This document shows, in pieces, positions 1 through 10,200 of a DNA stretch of 32,159 nucleotides. Source of the DNA: Flavobacteriales bacterium. Its GTDB lineage: Bacteria > Bacteroidota > Bacteroidia > NORP154. The DNA lies in contig DTRK01000138.1 in NCBI GenBank assembly GCA_012965955.1, forward strand, positions 1 through 32,159, given 5' to 3'. How positions within the stretch are numbered: the stretch's first letter is position 1; every line of letters begins with the position of its first letter. Under the pieces are notes generated by a model. The model saw only the letters and a list, made by a program, of their open reading frames with translations. It was not told the DNA's origin and did no database searches. The translations under genes were made by a program, and so were the position numbers.

Positions 1-3000
1 TTATATGGTGTTGTCCCTCCTGCAGCAGTTACCGTAGCAGAGCCATCTCCTACAGCATAACAGGTTGTATTATTGCCGGTAATTGAAGTGGTCAGCTGAG
101 CCGGCTCTGTTATGACACTGGTATCAGCCAGGGTCAATCCACAGGCATCTGTGATAGCCACAGAGTACGTACCCGCTACCAGGCCGGATATGTCCTCGGT
201 GGTTGCAGCATTGGACCATAGATACGCATATGGTGAAGTTCCCCCGGAAACTGTTAGGTCAACTGACCCATCGTTGCCGGCATTACAGCTCACATCTATG
301 GTTGTGACCGCAAGTGAAGGGGCGGCGGGTTCCGCTACTGAGGCGGAGGCTGTTACGGCTGATCCGCAGGAATCAGTAACGCTAACAGTATAAGTTCCGG
401 CTGTGACACCTGATATATTCATGGTAGAGTCTCCATTGGACCATGCATACGCATATGGAATAGTTCCTCCGGCTATTGTCAAGGATACAGTGCCATCGGC
501 TCCACCATTACAAGTTGCGTCAGTTGCAGCAGCGGCCACCGTCAGCGCGCCCGGTTCGCCAATGGTCACATTGTTAGCTCCAATACACCCATTGAGATCA
601 AACACATTGACCGCCTGAAGCCCGGGAAATAACCCCACCGCTGTTGAATCCGTTTGGCCATTGTTCCACACATAGTTATATGGTATCGTACCTCCTGATG
701 GTGTAGCGGTCGCGGTACCATCACCTCCTCCATAACAGCTAACATCAGTATACGTCATTGTTACTGTTAACAATGCGGGTTCCGTTATTACAATGGAATC
801 CATAGCAGTTATACTGCAAGAATCAGTGATCGTGACACGGTAAGTGCCGGCGGCCAGTACTGTGATATCAGCAGTTGTGCTGGCTCCAGGATTGTCCCAG
901 AGATACACGTATGGCGCTGAACCACCGCTAACTGTCAGTTCAGCTTCGCCATCACTGCCTCCATTACAGCTCACATGAGTTGCCGTGATCCCGCTCACAA
1001 TCGCTGATGGATCTGATACAATAGCCGTATCGTTTAAGGTACATTCGTTACTATCTGTTACAAGTACCGTGTACGTGTCAGCAATAAGTCCAGATAATGA
1101 ACTAGAGGTTGCAGAATTTGACCATAAATACGTGTATGGCTGATATCCACTAGACACGGTCACCGAGGCAGCACCATTGTTTCCACTTATACAACCCGTA
1201 TTTGTGACGCTCATTGTGGAAGATAATTGCGGTTCAGTTATCTCGACACTTGTTCCAATCCAGCAATCACTACCGTCCTGGACCATAACCGTATAATCAT
1301 CAGGTTCCAGATCAGAGAGGTCTTCAACAAAACTGCTTCCTCCTGTCCATGTCCATAAATAAACGTACGGTGTAGTACCGCCAGTAACAGTTAAATCAAT
1401 CGATCCATCACCAGCACCAAAGCAGCTAACGTCAGTTCCATCTGCAGATAGCATGGGAGAATTTGAATTGCCCACCGTTGTTGTCGCAGTCAAAGTACAT
1501 GAGTTAACATCAGTAATAATCACTTCATAGGCATTTGCAGAAAGTCCGGTAGCGGTAGCGGTTACCTGGGATCCAGCATTGGAATCCCACTGATAAAAGT
1601 AGCCTGAGGTTCCACCGGTTACAGTTACTGTAGATTGTCCGGTGGCTTCCCCACATTCTCCTTCCACCACTTCAAACGAGGCTTCGAGTTCATCAGGTTC
1701 ACCTACGACAGCAGTTCCTACGGTAAGACAGGATGTTGAGTCCGTAATCGTTACGATATACTCTCCCGCTGTAAGGCCTGTAATGGCAGCGGTGTTATCA
1801 CTATTTGACCAGGTATATTGATAAGGTGGCGTTCCGTTGGACGCAGTTGCGGTCAGTGCTCCGTCTGCATCACCATTACAAGTCGCATCCGTTGGGGCCG
1901 CAATAGACAATGTTGGGCCACCAACGTCAGAAACTGCAGCGATTACACTATTACTACATCCATCAGCGTCTGTTACTGACACAATATATGAACCTGACGA
2001 AAGTCCGGTATCTGTTGAGGTGTTTCCGCCACTGGACCATGCATAAGTGAATGGACTCACACCGCCGCTATCCACCACCGCTGTTGCTGTTCCGTCGGAA
2101 GAACCACAAGTTGCGTCAGTAGTACTATTAGAAATTGAGATCGCGACTGCTTCGCCTACCTCGATGCTTGTGTCTGCAGAGCAACCTAAGTCATCGGTGA
2201 TTATGATCGAGTACGTACCAGCAGTAAGTCCTGTAGCTGCTGCCGTCGATTGGGTATTGTCATCATCCCATTGATATTGGTAGGGTGCCAATCCTCCGGA
2301 AGGGGCTGCCAGTGCAGTACCGTCTGATCCTCCAAAGCACGTTACGGCAGATGGCACGGATATATTTGGACTGATTCCTCCAGACTCAATAATTGTCACC
2401 GCATCCGAGAATGTTGTGGAGTTACCGCAACCATTGGTGATAGTTACTGAAATTGAATAATTTCCTTCGTCTGAGAACACGTGAGAAATGGTAGGCGAAA
2501 TTGTGGTCAGCGTATTACCATCGCCAAAATCCCATTCATACGAAGATCCTCCAAAGGCAATCATGTTAATATTGGAACATGTGGTGTAGCTTCCTGTGTT
2601 TGCTGGTGGTTCAAGTATTAATCCCCCATCAACCAGGAAGTTGTCGGAGATTTGAATTGTCAATGAATCGGTGGTACTGTTGCCACAGCTATTGGTTAGA
2701 GTTAGCTTGACGATATATGTTCCGGTATTACTGTAGGCGTGCTTAATAACAGTCATGGTAATACCATTCTCATCCATAAACTCCTCCGTTGCTACACCAT
2801 TTGATCCATCACCAAATTCCCAAAGGTTGTCTGAAGAACCCTGGAAATAAAATACGATGGCATCTCCGGCACATCCTGCAATTGTTGTGCTGGCTAGTGT
2901 GCCAAATATGTTGCTGTTAAGCGTCGGGGAAGCATTGTTCACTATGTTTACCGGAACGATCACCATGTCTGAGTTGCCACAAGCGTTGAGGATGGTAACT

Positions 3001-6000
3001 GACGTTGTGTAGCTGCCCGCTGAATCATAAACATGAGTGGCCCCAACACCTATCGTTGTATCCATGTCTCCATCGTCGAAATCCCACACGTATGTGTAGT
3101 TGTCCTCACCGCCGTTCCAGCTTGAAAGCAGGAATGAGACCTGGTCTCCAGGGCAGTATGCTCCGTTTGCAGTAGTAATTTGTGGAACGAACACATTGGT
3201 GCTAGAACTTACATTCACGGTAGTTGTTAAGGTGGTACTATTGCCACACCCATTAGTTATGGTAACTGCTGCATTGTAGTTGCCGGCTACATCATAAGCA
3301 TGTCCTATTGAGGACCCTGAGGTGGTGACGGTATCACCATCTCCGAAGTCCCAGAAGTAATTGTTAAAACCATCTTCCGTAACCAGCGTGATGATCTCTC
3401 CAGGGCAGACTTGCCATGGATTGCCCGAGAAGTTCATCCAGCTAGGGAAACTCGTTGTGGTGTCAACGGTAATGCTACTGGTGTACGTGCTATCAATACC
3501 GCAATGGCTTGTAATGGTAACAGAGACGTCGTATTCCCCAAGTGCTGCGTATGAATGATTGGTTTCTGCAGGGCCATATGCTGAAAATCCATCTCCAAAG
3601 TCCCAGAAGTATGCAACATGATTGGTATCGGTCGAAAATATTGCCTCCTGATTTGGACAGATAGGATTGGGGTACATATTAATATACGCCGACGTAGCCA
3701 GGTTACCATCTATAGTTACTGTTGTTGACACTGTTGTGTCCTTGCCACAATAGTCAAAGATCTTCACCTCTACGATGTAGGTTCCTGCCCCTGCAAACTG
3801 TCGTTTATTATTAGACGTGTTCGTTGAATCAAGAGGCGAGCCATCTCCGAAATCCCATATGTAAGCTGCATATCCGGAAGAAGCATTGAACCTGACGTCC
3901 GATCCAGGACATACGGGCGTCATGCTTGACCAAAGACTCACCCAACCGAAGGGCTTATTATCGTCAATGGTAACAGACTGGTATACCGTAGTATCGTTGC
4001 CACACTCATTCGTTACTGTTACTGCAGCGGTGTACACTCCTGCATCAGCATAAGCGTGGTTCATTACCGAGAATGAACCGGAATCCATCGACGTACCATC
4101 GCCGTAATCCCAAACGTATGACGAATAGCCATATGGCCCATTTAGATTGACAAATTCATTTGGGCAGGCAGAGCTGCCATTTTGATACCACACATATAAA
4201 CTTGCATATCCAACTTCCAGATCCGGATCAATCTTAATGGAGTCATTTAGGATAGTATCGATACCACAGAAGTTTGCGACCGTTAGTGCCACCTGATAAT
4301 CACCAGCGGCAGCATACTCGTACTGGATATAGCTATTTGTTGTGGTATCCACATTCCCATCACCGTAATCCCATATATATTGTGCAAAACCCCAGGGACC
4401 GTTCATGTAAATGTTTTGCATTGGACAAGCCACGTCAGGACTGGTGTATAAGCTCACCCACGATGGGATCATTTGGTTATTTACAATACTAACAGTGTCG
4501 TAGAGAGTTGTGTCATTCCCACACAACTGGTTAATTGTCACCGACACAATGTAGTTCCCTGTACTGGCAAATTCATGACTGACATAACTTGAGGCTGTAG
4601 TGGTAGAGCCGTCTCCAAAATCCCAATCGTAGGAGACATAACCCCATGATGTGCTGAAGTTGATATTCTCATTAGGACATGATGAGGTCGGATAAAAATT
4701 GAGGTACATATTTCCCGGGAAAGGTGTATAACCCACCACCAGTGTATCCAAAAGTGTTGTGTCGGCCCCGCAATAGTTTACTATTTTAAGTGCAATGGGA
4801 TAGGTTCCTGGTTGTGGATAACTATGGGCGTTGGTGTTAGAAGTCGTAGTTTCCAGACTACTTCCGTCGCCAAAATCCCAGGTATAGAATTGGTATCCGG
4901 CTGATGCATTAATCGAAACGGTACCGGGGCACGAAGGATTTGCACTAAAGGCAAACCCTATTGATGATGGAAAGGGCATGCTGCTGTTAATTGTAACGGT
5001 ATCAATCAAAGTGGTATCCGTGCCGCACAGGTCAGTAATCTTCAAACTCGCTGCATAGGTTCCTGTTGTTGCATAGATGTGAGAACTAGAAGCACTGGTA
5101 TTGTTCTCCAAGGGCGTACCGTCACCGAAGTCCCACTCGTAGTACGGGTATCCTGACATCCCGTTCATTGCAATAGGTTCAAATGGACATGCGGGGTTTG
5201 GGCTCGAAGAAAGATTAGCGGTTGCTGGGAAGGGCACATAAGAGTTCACATTCAGTGTACCCACTAATGTAGTGTCATTTCCACATGACTGTGTCACTTT
5301 TACAGATACGGTATAGCTGCCAAGCGTAGGGTAAATGTGGTATCTGGTAGCATTCATGGAAGAGTCTATCGGACTGCCGTCTCCGTAGTCCCACTCATAA
5401 GCTGCATATCCCCATGGAGCAGACAAGAATACATTCTCTCCAGGGCAAGCCGGGGTCGGGTTTATATTTAGCGAAACAGATGGGAATGGGGGATACTGTA
5501 CGAGTTGTGTAAGGGTCAGTAGTGAGTCATCTCCGCAGTAATTAAAAACCCTGCAACTTACCGTAAAATTTCCTTCAATACCATAGGTGTGGGCTACATT
5601 GGAATTGGTGGTTGTAATTGCATTGCCATCTCCGAAGTCCCATTCGTAAGATGCAAACCCCCATGGTCCCCAAAAACTGATATTGTCATTCGGGCAGGCT
5701 GCCACCGAAGGGCTAGAACTGCCAATATTGATCCATGTTGGGAAAGGCATTGTTGAATTAATGGTGATGGTATCCCTAAGTACTGTATCATTGTTGCCAC
5801 ACACATTTTCGATTTCTACCGACGCGATATAAGTTCCCGGCGTGCTGTATTGGTAATTGACCCAGTTATTGAATAGGGTATCATTGGGAGAACCATCGCC
5901 CTTATTGTAGATGTACTTTTGAAACCCAAATGGGGCATTGAAGGAGACGCTTTCCCCCGGACAGGGATTGTTAGGGTATAAATAGAGTTGCTCCCAGCTG

Positions 6001-6902
6001 GATAGGCCATTCACGGTAACTGATCGGGTCTTGGACCCTAATAAGGTTCCCAAGCTGTTGTAAACTTCCATTTGCACATTGTATGTTCCGTTATTCACAA
6101 ATGTGTGATTAAGGGTTGTGGAGAACGTTTCCTGGTACATTGAAGAGCCATCGTTAAAATACCAATTGTAGAGGAAGGCACCCAGCTGTGTTGTGAGATT
6201 TGTAAATGTAACCTGCAGGGGAGCGCATCCAGCATTTGTGGACATGCTAAAGTCAATTACCGTTGGGTCGTATAAGCGTATATCATCTATATAAAAACCC
6301 TCGTAGTTGTTTGCTACATTATCAACGGTATTAAATGCAACTCTAACATACACCGTTGAATTTCCGGCTATTGAGGAAATATCCAGGTTCAAACTCTGCC
6401 ATACACCCATTCCATCATTCAGGTTACCAATGTTGGGTTGGTTGTCGGCAACGGCCGTAAATGTGATACTATCTGTTGATAGTAGTACCTGAGCAACATC
6501 ATAACCCGTATAGTTTTCTGTTTGTAAGAAATAGTTAAAGCTAAAGTTTACTGATGAATAAGCACTTAGGTCAATTGCACCAGAGGTCATTTGGGCTCCT
6601 TCTGCAAATCCAGTGTTAAAGCTGGTGTCAGCAGGGTTTCCAAAGTAGGCTGTTTTAGACGTGGAATGACCAGAATCACCTCCTCGTATATCTGTATTAA
6701 CCCAGGAGAGCGTATTTTGGACGTTTGAATTGATGAATGGCCCCAGGGTGCCGCCTTCAAAGTCTTCCAGAAATATCGACGTTTGGGCCAAGCCGATGAT
6801 GGGAAACAGCGCTATGACTATACTTACCTTGAAACAATTCAGGGGATACTTGATAATTGAATTCACACGGTAATTGTAGAGACTTTTGAATAGGTTTTTC
6901 AT
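1..6902 (-). CDS. Giant PKD/SprB-repeat surface adhesin, 3' end cut by window edge
   Basis: The reading frame is open from the ATG at 6902 to the left edge (about 2300 residues visible), so the C-terminus is missing. Order: signal peptide with hydrophobic core SIVIALFPIIGLAQ; a jelly-roll/MAM-like domain at about residues 40-216, opening FLEDFEGG and closing with GFYIDDIRLYD; 15 PKD-type repeats (about 217-1500), most with a WDFGDG-like core, the first two degenerate (WYFNDGS, YNKGDGS); then 10 full SprB-type repeats plus the start of an eleventh (pattern TCNGG-DG ... GGTTPYAYLW ... TYTVTITD). By family, this is a cell-surface or secreted adhesin exported by T9SS; the sorting domain should lie outside the window. 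It is a paralogue of the next gene. An in-frame ATG at 6950 with GGGAG five bases upstream is an alternative start, giving a longer n-region. Function is inferred from architecture only. Confidence 0.88.
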   Translation of the reverse strand, partial: MKNLFKSLYNYRVNSIIKYPLNCFKVSIVIALFPIIGLAQTSIFLEDFEGGTLGPFINSNVQNTLSWVNTDIRGGDSGHSTSKTAYFGNPADTSFNTGFAEGAQMTSGAIDLSAYSSVNFSFNYFLQTENYTGYDVAQVLLSTDSITFTAVADNQPNIGNLNDGMGVWQSLNLDISSIAGNSTVYVRVAFNTVDNVANNYEGFYIDDIRLYDPTVIDFSMSTNAGCAPLQVTFTNLTTQLGAFLYNWYFNDGSSMYQETFSTTLNHTFVNNGTYNVQMEVYNSLGTLLGSKTRSVTVNGLSSWEQLYLYPNNPCPGESVSFNAPFGFQKYIYNKGDGSPNDTLFNNWVNYQYSTPGTYIASVEIENVCGNNDTVLRDTITINSTMPFPTWINIGSSSPSVAACPNDNISFWGPWGFASYEWDFGDGNAITTTNSNVAHTYGIEGNFTVSCRVFNYCGDDSLLTLTQLVQYPPFPSVSLNINPTPACPGENVFLSAPWGYAAYEWDYGDGSPIDSSMNATRYHIYPTLGSYTVSVKVTQSCGNDTTLVGTLNVNSYVPFPATANLSSSPNPACPFEPIAMNGMSGYPYYEWDFGDGTPLENNTSASSSHIYATTGTYAASLKITDLCGTDTTLIDTVTINSSMPFPSSIGFAFSANPSCPGTVSINASAGYQFYTWDFGDGSSLETTTSNTNAHSYPQPGTYPIALKIVNYCGADTTLLDTLVVGYTPFPGNMYLNFYPTSSCPNENINFSTSWGYVSYDWDFGDGSTTTASSYVSHEFASTGNYIVSVTINQLCGNDTTLYDTVSIVNNQMIPSWVSLYTSPDVACPMQNIYMNGPWGFAQYIWDYGDGNVDTTTNSYIQYEYAAAGDYQVALTVANFCGIDTILNDSIKIDPDLEVGYASLYVWYQNGSSACPNEFVNLNGPYGYSSYVWDYGDGTSMDSGSFSVMNHAYADAGVYTAAVTVTNECGNDTTVYQSVTIDDNKPFGWVSLWSSMTPVCPGSDVRFNASSGYAAYIWDFGDGSPLDSTNTSNNKRQFAGAGTYIVEVKIFDYCGKDTTVSTTVTIDGNLATSAYINMYPNPICPNQEAIFSTDTNHVAYFWDFGDGFSAYGPAETNHSYAALGEYDVSVTITSHCGIDSTYTSSITVDTTTSFPSWMNFSGNPWQVCPGEIITLVTEDGFNNYFWDFGDGDTVTTSGSSIGHAYDVAGNYNAAVTITNGCGNSTTLTTTVNVSSSTNVFVPQITTANGAYCPGDQVSFLLSSWNGGEDNYTYVWDFDDGDMDTTIGVGATHVYDSAGSYTTSVTILNACGNSDMVIVPVNIVNNASPTLNSNIFGTLASTTIAGCAGDAIVFYFQGSSDNLWEFGDGSNGVATEEFMDENGITMTVIKHAYSNTGTYIVKLTLTNSCGNSTTDSLTIQISDNFLVDGGLILEPPANTGSYTTCSNINMIAFGGSSYEWDFGDGNTLTTISPTISHVFSDEGNYSISVTITNGCGNSTTFSDAVTIIESGGISPNISVPSAVTCFGGSDGTALAAPSGGLAPYQYQWDDDNTQSTAAATGLTAGTYSIIITDDLGCSADTSIEVGEAVAISISNSTTDATCGSSDGTATAVVDSGGVSPFTYAWSSGGNTSTDTGLSSGSYIVSVTDADGCSNSVIAAVSDVGGPTLSIAAPTDATCNGDADGALTATASNGTPPYQYTWSNSDNTAAITGLTAGEYIVTITDSTSCLTVGTAVVGEPDELEASFEVVEGECGEATGQSTVTVTGGTSGYFYQWDSNAGSQVTATATGLSANAYEVIITDVNSCTLTATTTVGNSNSPMLSADGTDVSCFGAGDGSIDLTVTGGTTPYVYLWTWTGGSSFVEDLSDLEPDDYTVMVQDGSDCWIGTSVEITEPQLSSTMSVTNTGCISGNNGAASVTVSSGYQPYTYLWSNSATSSSLSGLIADTYTVLVTDSNECTLNDTAIVSDPSAIVSGITATHVSCNGGSDGEAELTVSGGSAPYVYLWDNPGASTTADITVLAAGTYRVTITDSCSITAMDSIVITEPALLTVTMTYTDVSCYGGGDGTATATPSGGTIPYNYVWNNGQTDSTAVGLFPGLQAVNVFDLNGCIGANNVTIGEPGALTVAAAATDATCNGGADGTVSLTIAGGTIPYAYAWSNGDSTMNISGVTAGTYTVSVTDSCGSAVTASASVAEPAAPSLAVTTIDVSCNAGNDGSVDLTVSGGTSPYAYLWSNAATTEDISGLVAGTYSVAITDACGLTLADTSVITEPAQLTTSITGNNTTCYAVGDGSATVTAAGGTTPY

Positions 6903-7217
6903 GTGGTTATTTTTGTTTTTATAGTTCACATGCATCTTGTCTATTGACATGATCTCTCCCGCAATCATTCTCCTCTACAGCACGCTTCGTATAAATTGAT
7001 ACAGATATTAGTTCAACAATAGTTCTTTGGACACTTACCAAGTTAAACTAAAATGAGTTAATATTAAAATAATAAGACGTGAGAATAGAGTGCAGAGTTG
7101 TCTGTGATCAATGATGAGGTACCATAGGTGTGTTTGGCCTGATTAAGGAGCGTTGTGAATTGGATAAAAAGAATCCGGTTCAAGTTGCCTGCACCGGATT
7201 CTTTCTGTATTGATGGT
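6903..7217. other. Intergenic region between the two adhesin genes
   Basis: No gene is supported in these 315 bases. They hold the terminator of the upstream adhesin gene (7165-7204) and the leader of the truncated adhesin gene. I looked for the Bacteroidota promoter pattern (TTG, about 20 bases, TAnnTTTG) on the minus strand and found no convincing match. The purine-rich GGGAG near 6956-6960 could serve the alternative start at 6950. Confidence 0.5.
7165..7204 (-). terminator. Intrinsic terminator of the complete adhesin gene
   Basis: There is a perfect 12-bp inverted repeat, AAAGAATCCGGT at 7168-7179 and ACCGGATTCTTT at 7193-7204, with a 13-base loop. Read on the minus strand, the stem ends in TTCTTTTTAT, giving a U tract. 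It starts 13 bases past the TAA stop at 7218, the expected place. The plus-strand reading lacks a clean U tract, and no plus-strand gene needs it. Confidence 0.85.
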
Positions 7218-10200
7218 TTATTGAACTACGACTTTCTTGACGGATGTTCCCCTGGAAGAGACAACCTGAACATAGTACACTCCAGGCCCTTCGCCTGACA
7301 GGTCGAGATCTGTTCGCAATTCCCCGGCAATACCTGGTAACGCATTCTCTATGACCAATTGGCCTTCAATGGTGAATACCTTCAAGGTTGCCAGGTCCAG
7401 TTGCGGTATTGTGATCAGGATACTGAACTGACCTGTGTTCGGATTTGGATAAATCACCAGGTATGTGCCCAGATCAAATTCATTAAATCCAGAGATCGTG
7501 CCAACGGCTCCGGAGCCGACGATGGAATCGCCATCCGCATCATATACGGTTACGTTATAGATTCCTGCACATAATCCAGTAGCTGTGGCAGTAGTTTGAA
7601 TTAACCCATCATCCCATAAGTAGGTATATGGAGCTGTTCCGTCAGTAATCACAATTGTTGCTGTTCCTGTGCAACTATCCTGAACCTGATCTGTTGTTGT
7701 AACAGCAGCTGTCATATAATCCTTGTTGTCAAACGAAGAAGTGTTTGATTTTGATGAATTGAAGTTCTTGCCTTTTTCGGCCAGACATACTGAAGCAGTT
7801 ACAACGTCCACCCGGTAACTCAGCTTGCTGACCTGAGGGGCGCCTATATCTATCTTGATAAATACCGAATTAGTTACAGAATCAATAGCCACCCAAGTAC
7901 TGTCGAATCCTTTGGTATTACGCATAATTCGGTAATAAGCGAAATTGAACCCCTGGTAATTATCCCAGATTAAGGTGGCATCACCTCCTATTACATTGAC
8001 AGGTGCAAGGTTAATTGTTTTATGAAAATCACTTTTAGGCCCTTCATTTGCACATGAGTCCACTATTGAAATCTTATAACTATACGACAAGGAATTTGGG
8101 TTTGCATTTATAGTGTCCAAGTCCTCAAATAGGCTGAGTGAATCGTAGGCCACATTACCAATTAAAGTGTAATTCCCAATTACGTCACGGTAAACATTGA
8201 CGCTCGAAATTCCCAATCCAAGACTCGGTTTATCCCAAACCACAACGTTCATGGATGAAGTCGAATCCACAGTTACCACACATATTGAAATTGAATCCAC
8301 GGTAGTTGAAACGGTGGCAGAGTCAGTGGCAACGCAGCCAAAGGAATCCATTACGGTTACATGATAAACATCATCAGGCAATCCAGTTGCAGCAGCCGTT
8401 ATCTGTGCTCCCGGATCATCCCAGGCATAGGTATATGGAGCAACCCCACCAGAAACCCCCACTGATACCGAACCATCAGTTTGCCCGCAGTGGGCATCCA
8501 CGTTTGAAGTCGTCAATACCAACGGCGCTTCTTCTGTTAAGCTCACCGTAATAGAATCCTGGCACCCATTGGTATCAGTGGCTATTACCTCATAAGTGCC
8601 AAAGGTCAGGTTGCTGACATCTTCAGTGGTATCTGAATTTGACCAGTTGTATGTATAGGGCGCAGTACCCCCTGTCATGGTGAGGTCTATCGATCCATCA
8701 TTTCCTCCGGCACACGATATATTTGTTTCAGTTGTTGACAAGACAATCATCGAGGGTTCTGTTATCATACCCGTAGTAATTGTAACACAACCATTGGTAT
8801 CGGTAACGACTGCATCTACCCCACCATCACATAGGTCCACTGCCACAATTGTAACCTGACCATCTCCCCACAACACAGCGTAAGGGCTTGTACCCCCTGT
8901 TATGGTGACAGTTGCACTTCCATCGCATGTATCGAAGCAAGAGGTGTTTGCAATAGTTGAGATTGAAGCGGTCAATACATTCGGTTGCGTGATGGTAACG
9001 CTGGCGCTATCGGCACATCCTGCACTATCAACAACCATCACCTGATATGTTCCAGTGTCTAAATCGGTCGCCTGGGCATTGGATTGAGAGTTAAGATCAT
9101 TCCAGGTATAGGTATAATCACCTGTACCTGCGACTGCTAATGCTGTGGCAGTACCATCACCATCGCCGAAGCAGAGTACCATAGAGCTGTCAGAAATGGA
9201 TACTGATGGCCCCGGGATGTCACTGACCGTAGTGTTTGATGAAACAGTACAGCTGTTAGCATCTGCAATGTTCACTGTATCGGGGCCGTCTGCCAAACCT
9301 GTTATGCTGGAGCTCGATCCTCCACTTGTCCATGAGTAGGTGTAAGGTTCTGTCCCTCCTGTGGCCGTAGCCGCTATCCAGCCATCGCTTGAATTGCAGT
9401 GCTCTCCTGAAACGGCAAGGTTTACTGCCAGTACGTCTGGTTCTGTTACGCTAAAAGTCTGTGCCGTCTGGCAGCCACCGCCATCATTGAGTATTACGGT
9501 GTAGGAGTTGGCATCCAATCCACTAACATCCTGAATAAAGCTGCCATTGTGTAACCAAAGGTAGGTGTATGGTGTTGTGCCTCCTGATACAGTGAGGTCA
9601 ATTGCCCCATCACCGGAACCATTACAGGTGAGGTCATCCACCACAGCGGTAATTTCGGGAGAATTGGCGTTACTGACTATAACTGTGTATGTGGCAGTAC
9701 AAGAATTGGTATCGGTGATGGTCAGCGTGTAAGCACCAGCTACCAATCCCGAGTTTGATGAAGTGGTGACAGCGTTAGACCACAGGTATTCATACCCTGG
9801 TGTACCGCCGCTAACAGAAGCAACAATGCTCCCGTCTGCTACGCCACAGTTGGCATCTGCAATTGTTGTGGCAAGTGCAATAGGCAAGGGTTCGCTGACC
9901 GTTGCACTTTCGATTGTTTTACAGCCGGCTGAATCGGTTACCGTGACAGTGTATGTCCCCTCCTTTAACCCGGTGACATCCTCGATGGTATCTCCATTAG
10001 ACCATGCATAGGTGTAGGGTGTTGTACCTCCACTAACAGATATAGCCACCGCACCGTCAGAACCACCGTTGCAGGTAGCATCAGTAACCGTTGTACCGGA
10101 AATGGTAGTCCCGCCAACATCATTTAAGGTAAAGACCTGGGTATTCTGGCAACTATTCGAGTCGGTAATGGTCACTGTATAAGTGCCGGAGGCTAAACTA

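Noticed and set aside
3434-6010. Several minus-strand frames of 60-90 codons inside the truncated adhesin gene, which might suggest a frameshift
   Set aside because: The main frame from 6902 reads continuously as PKD repeats through these positions; the short frames are in other phases.
1-6250. Regular spacing of similar DNA every 220-270 bases, looking like a large tandem or CRISPR-like array
   Set aside because: The period is that of PKD and SprB protein repeats in one open frame; DNA units vary too much and there are no constant short repeats with unique spacers.
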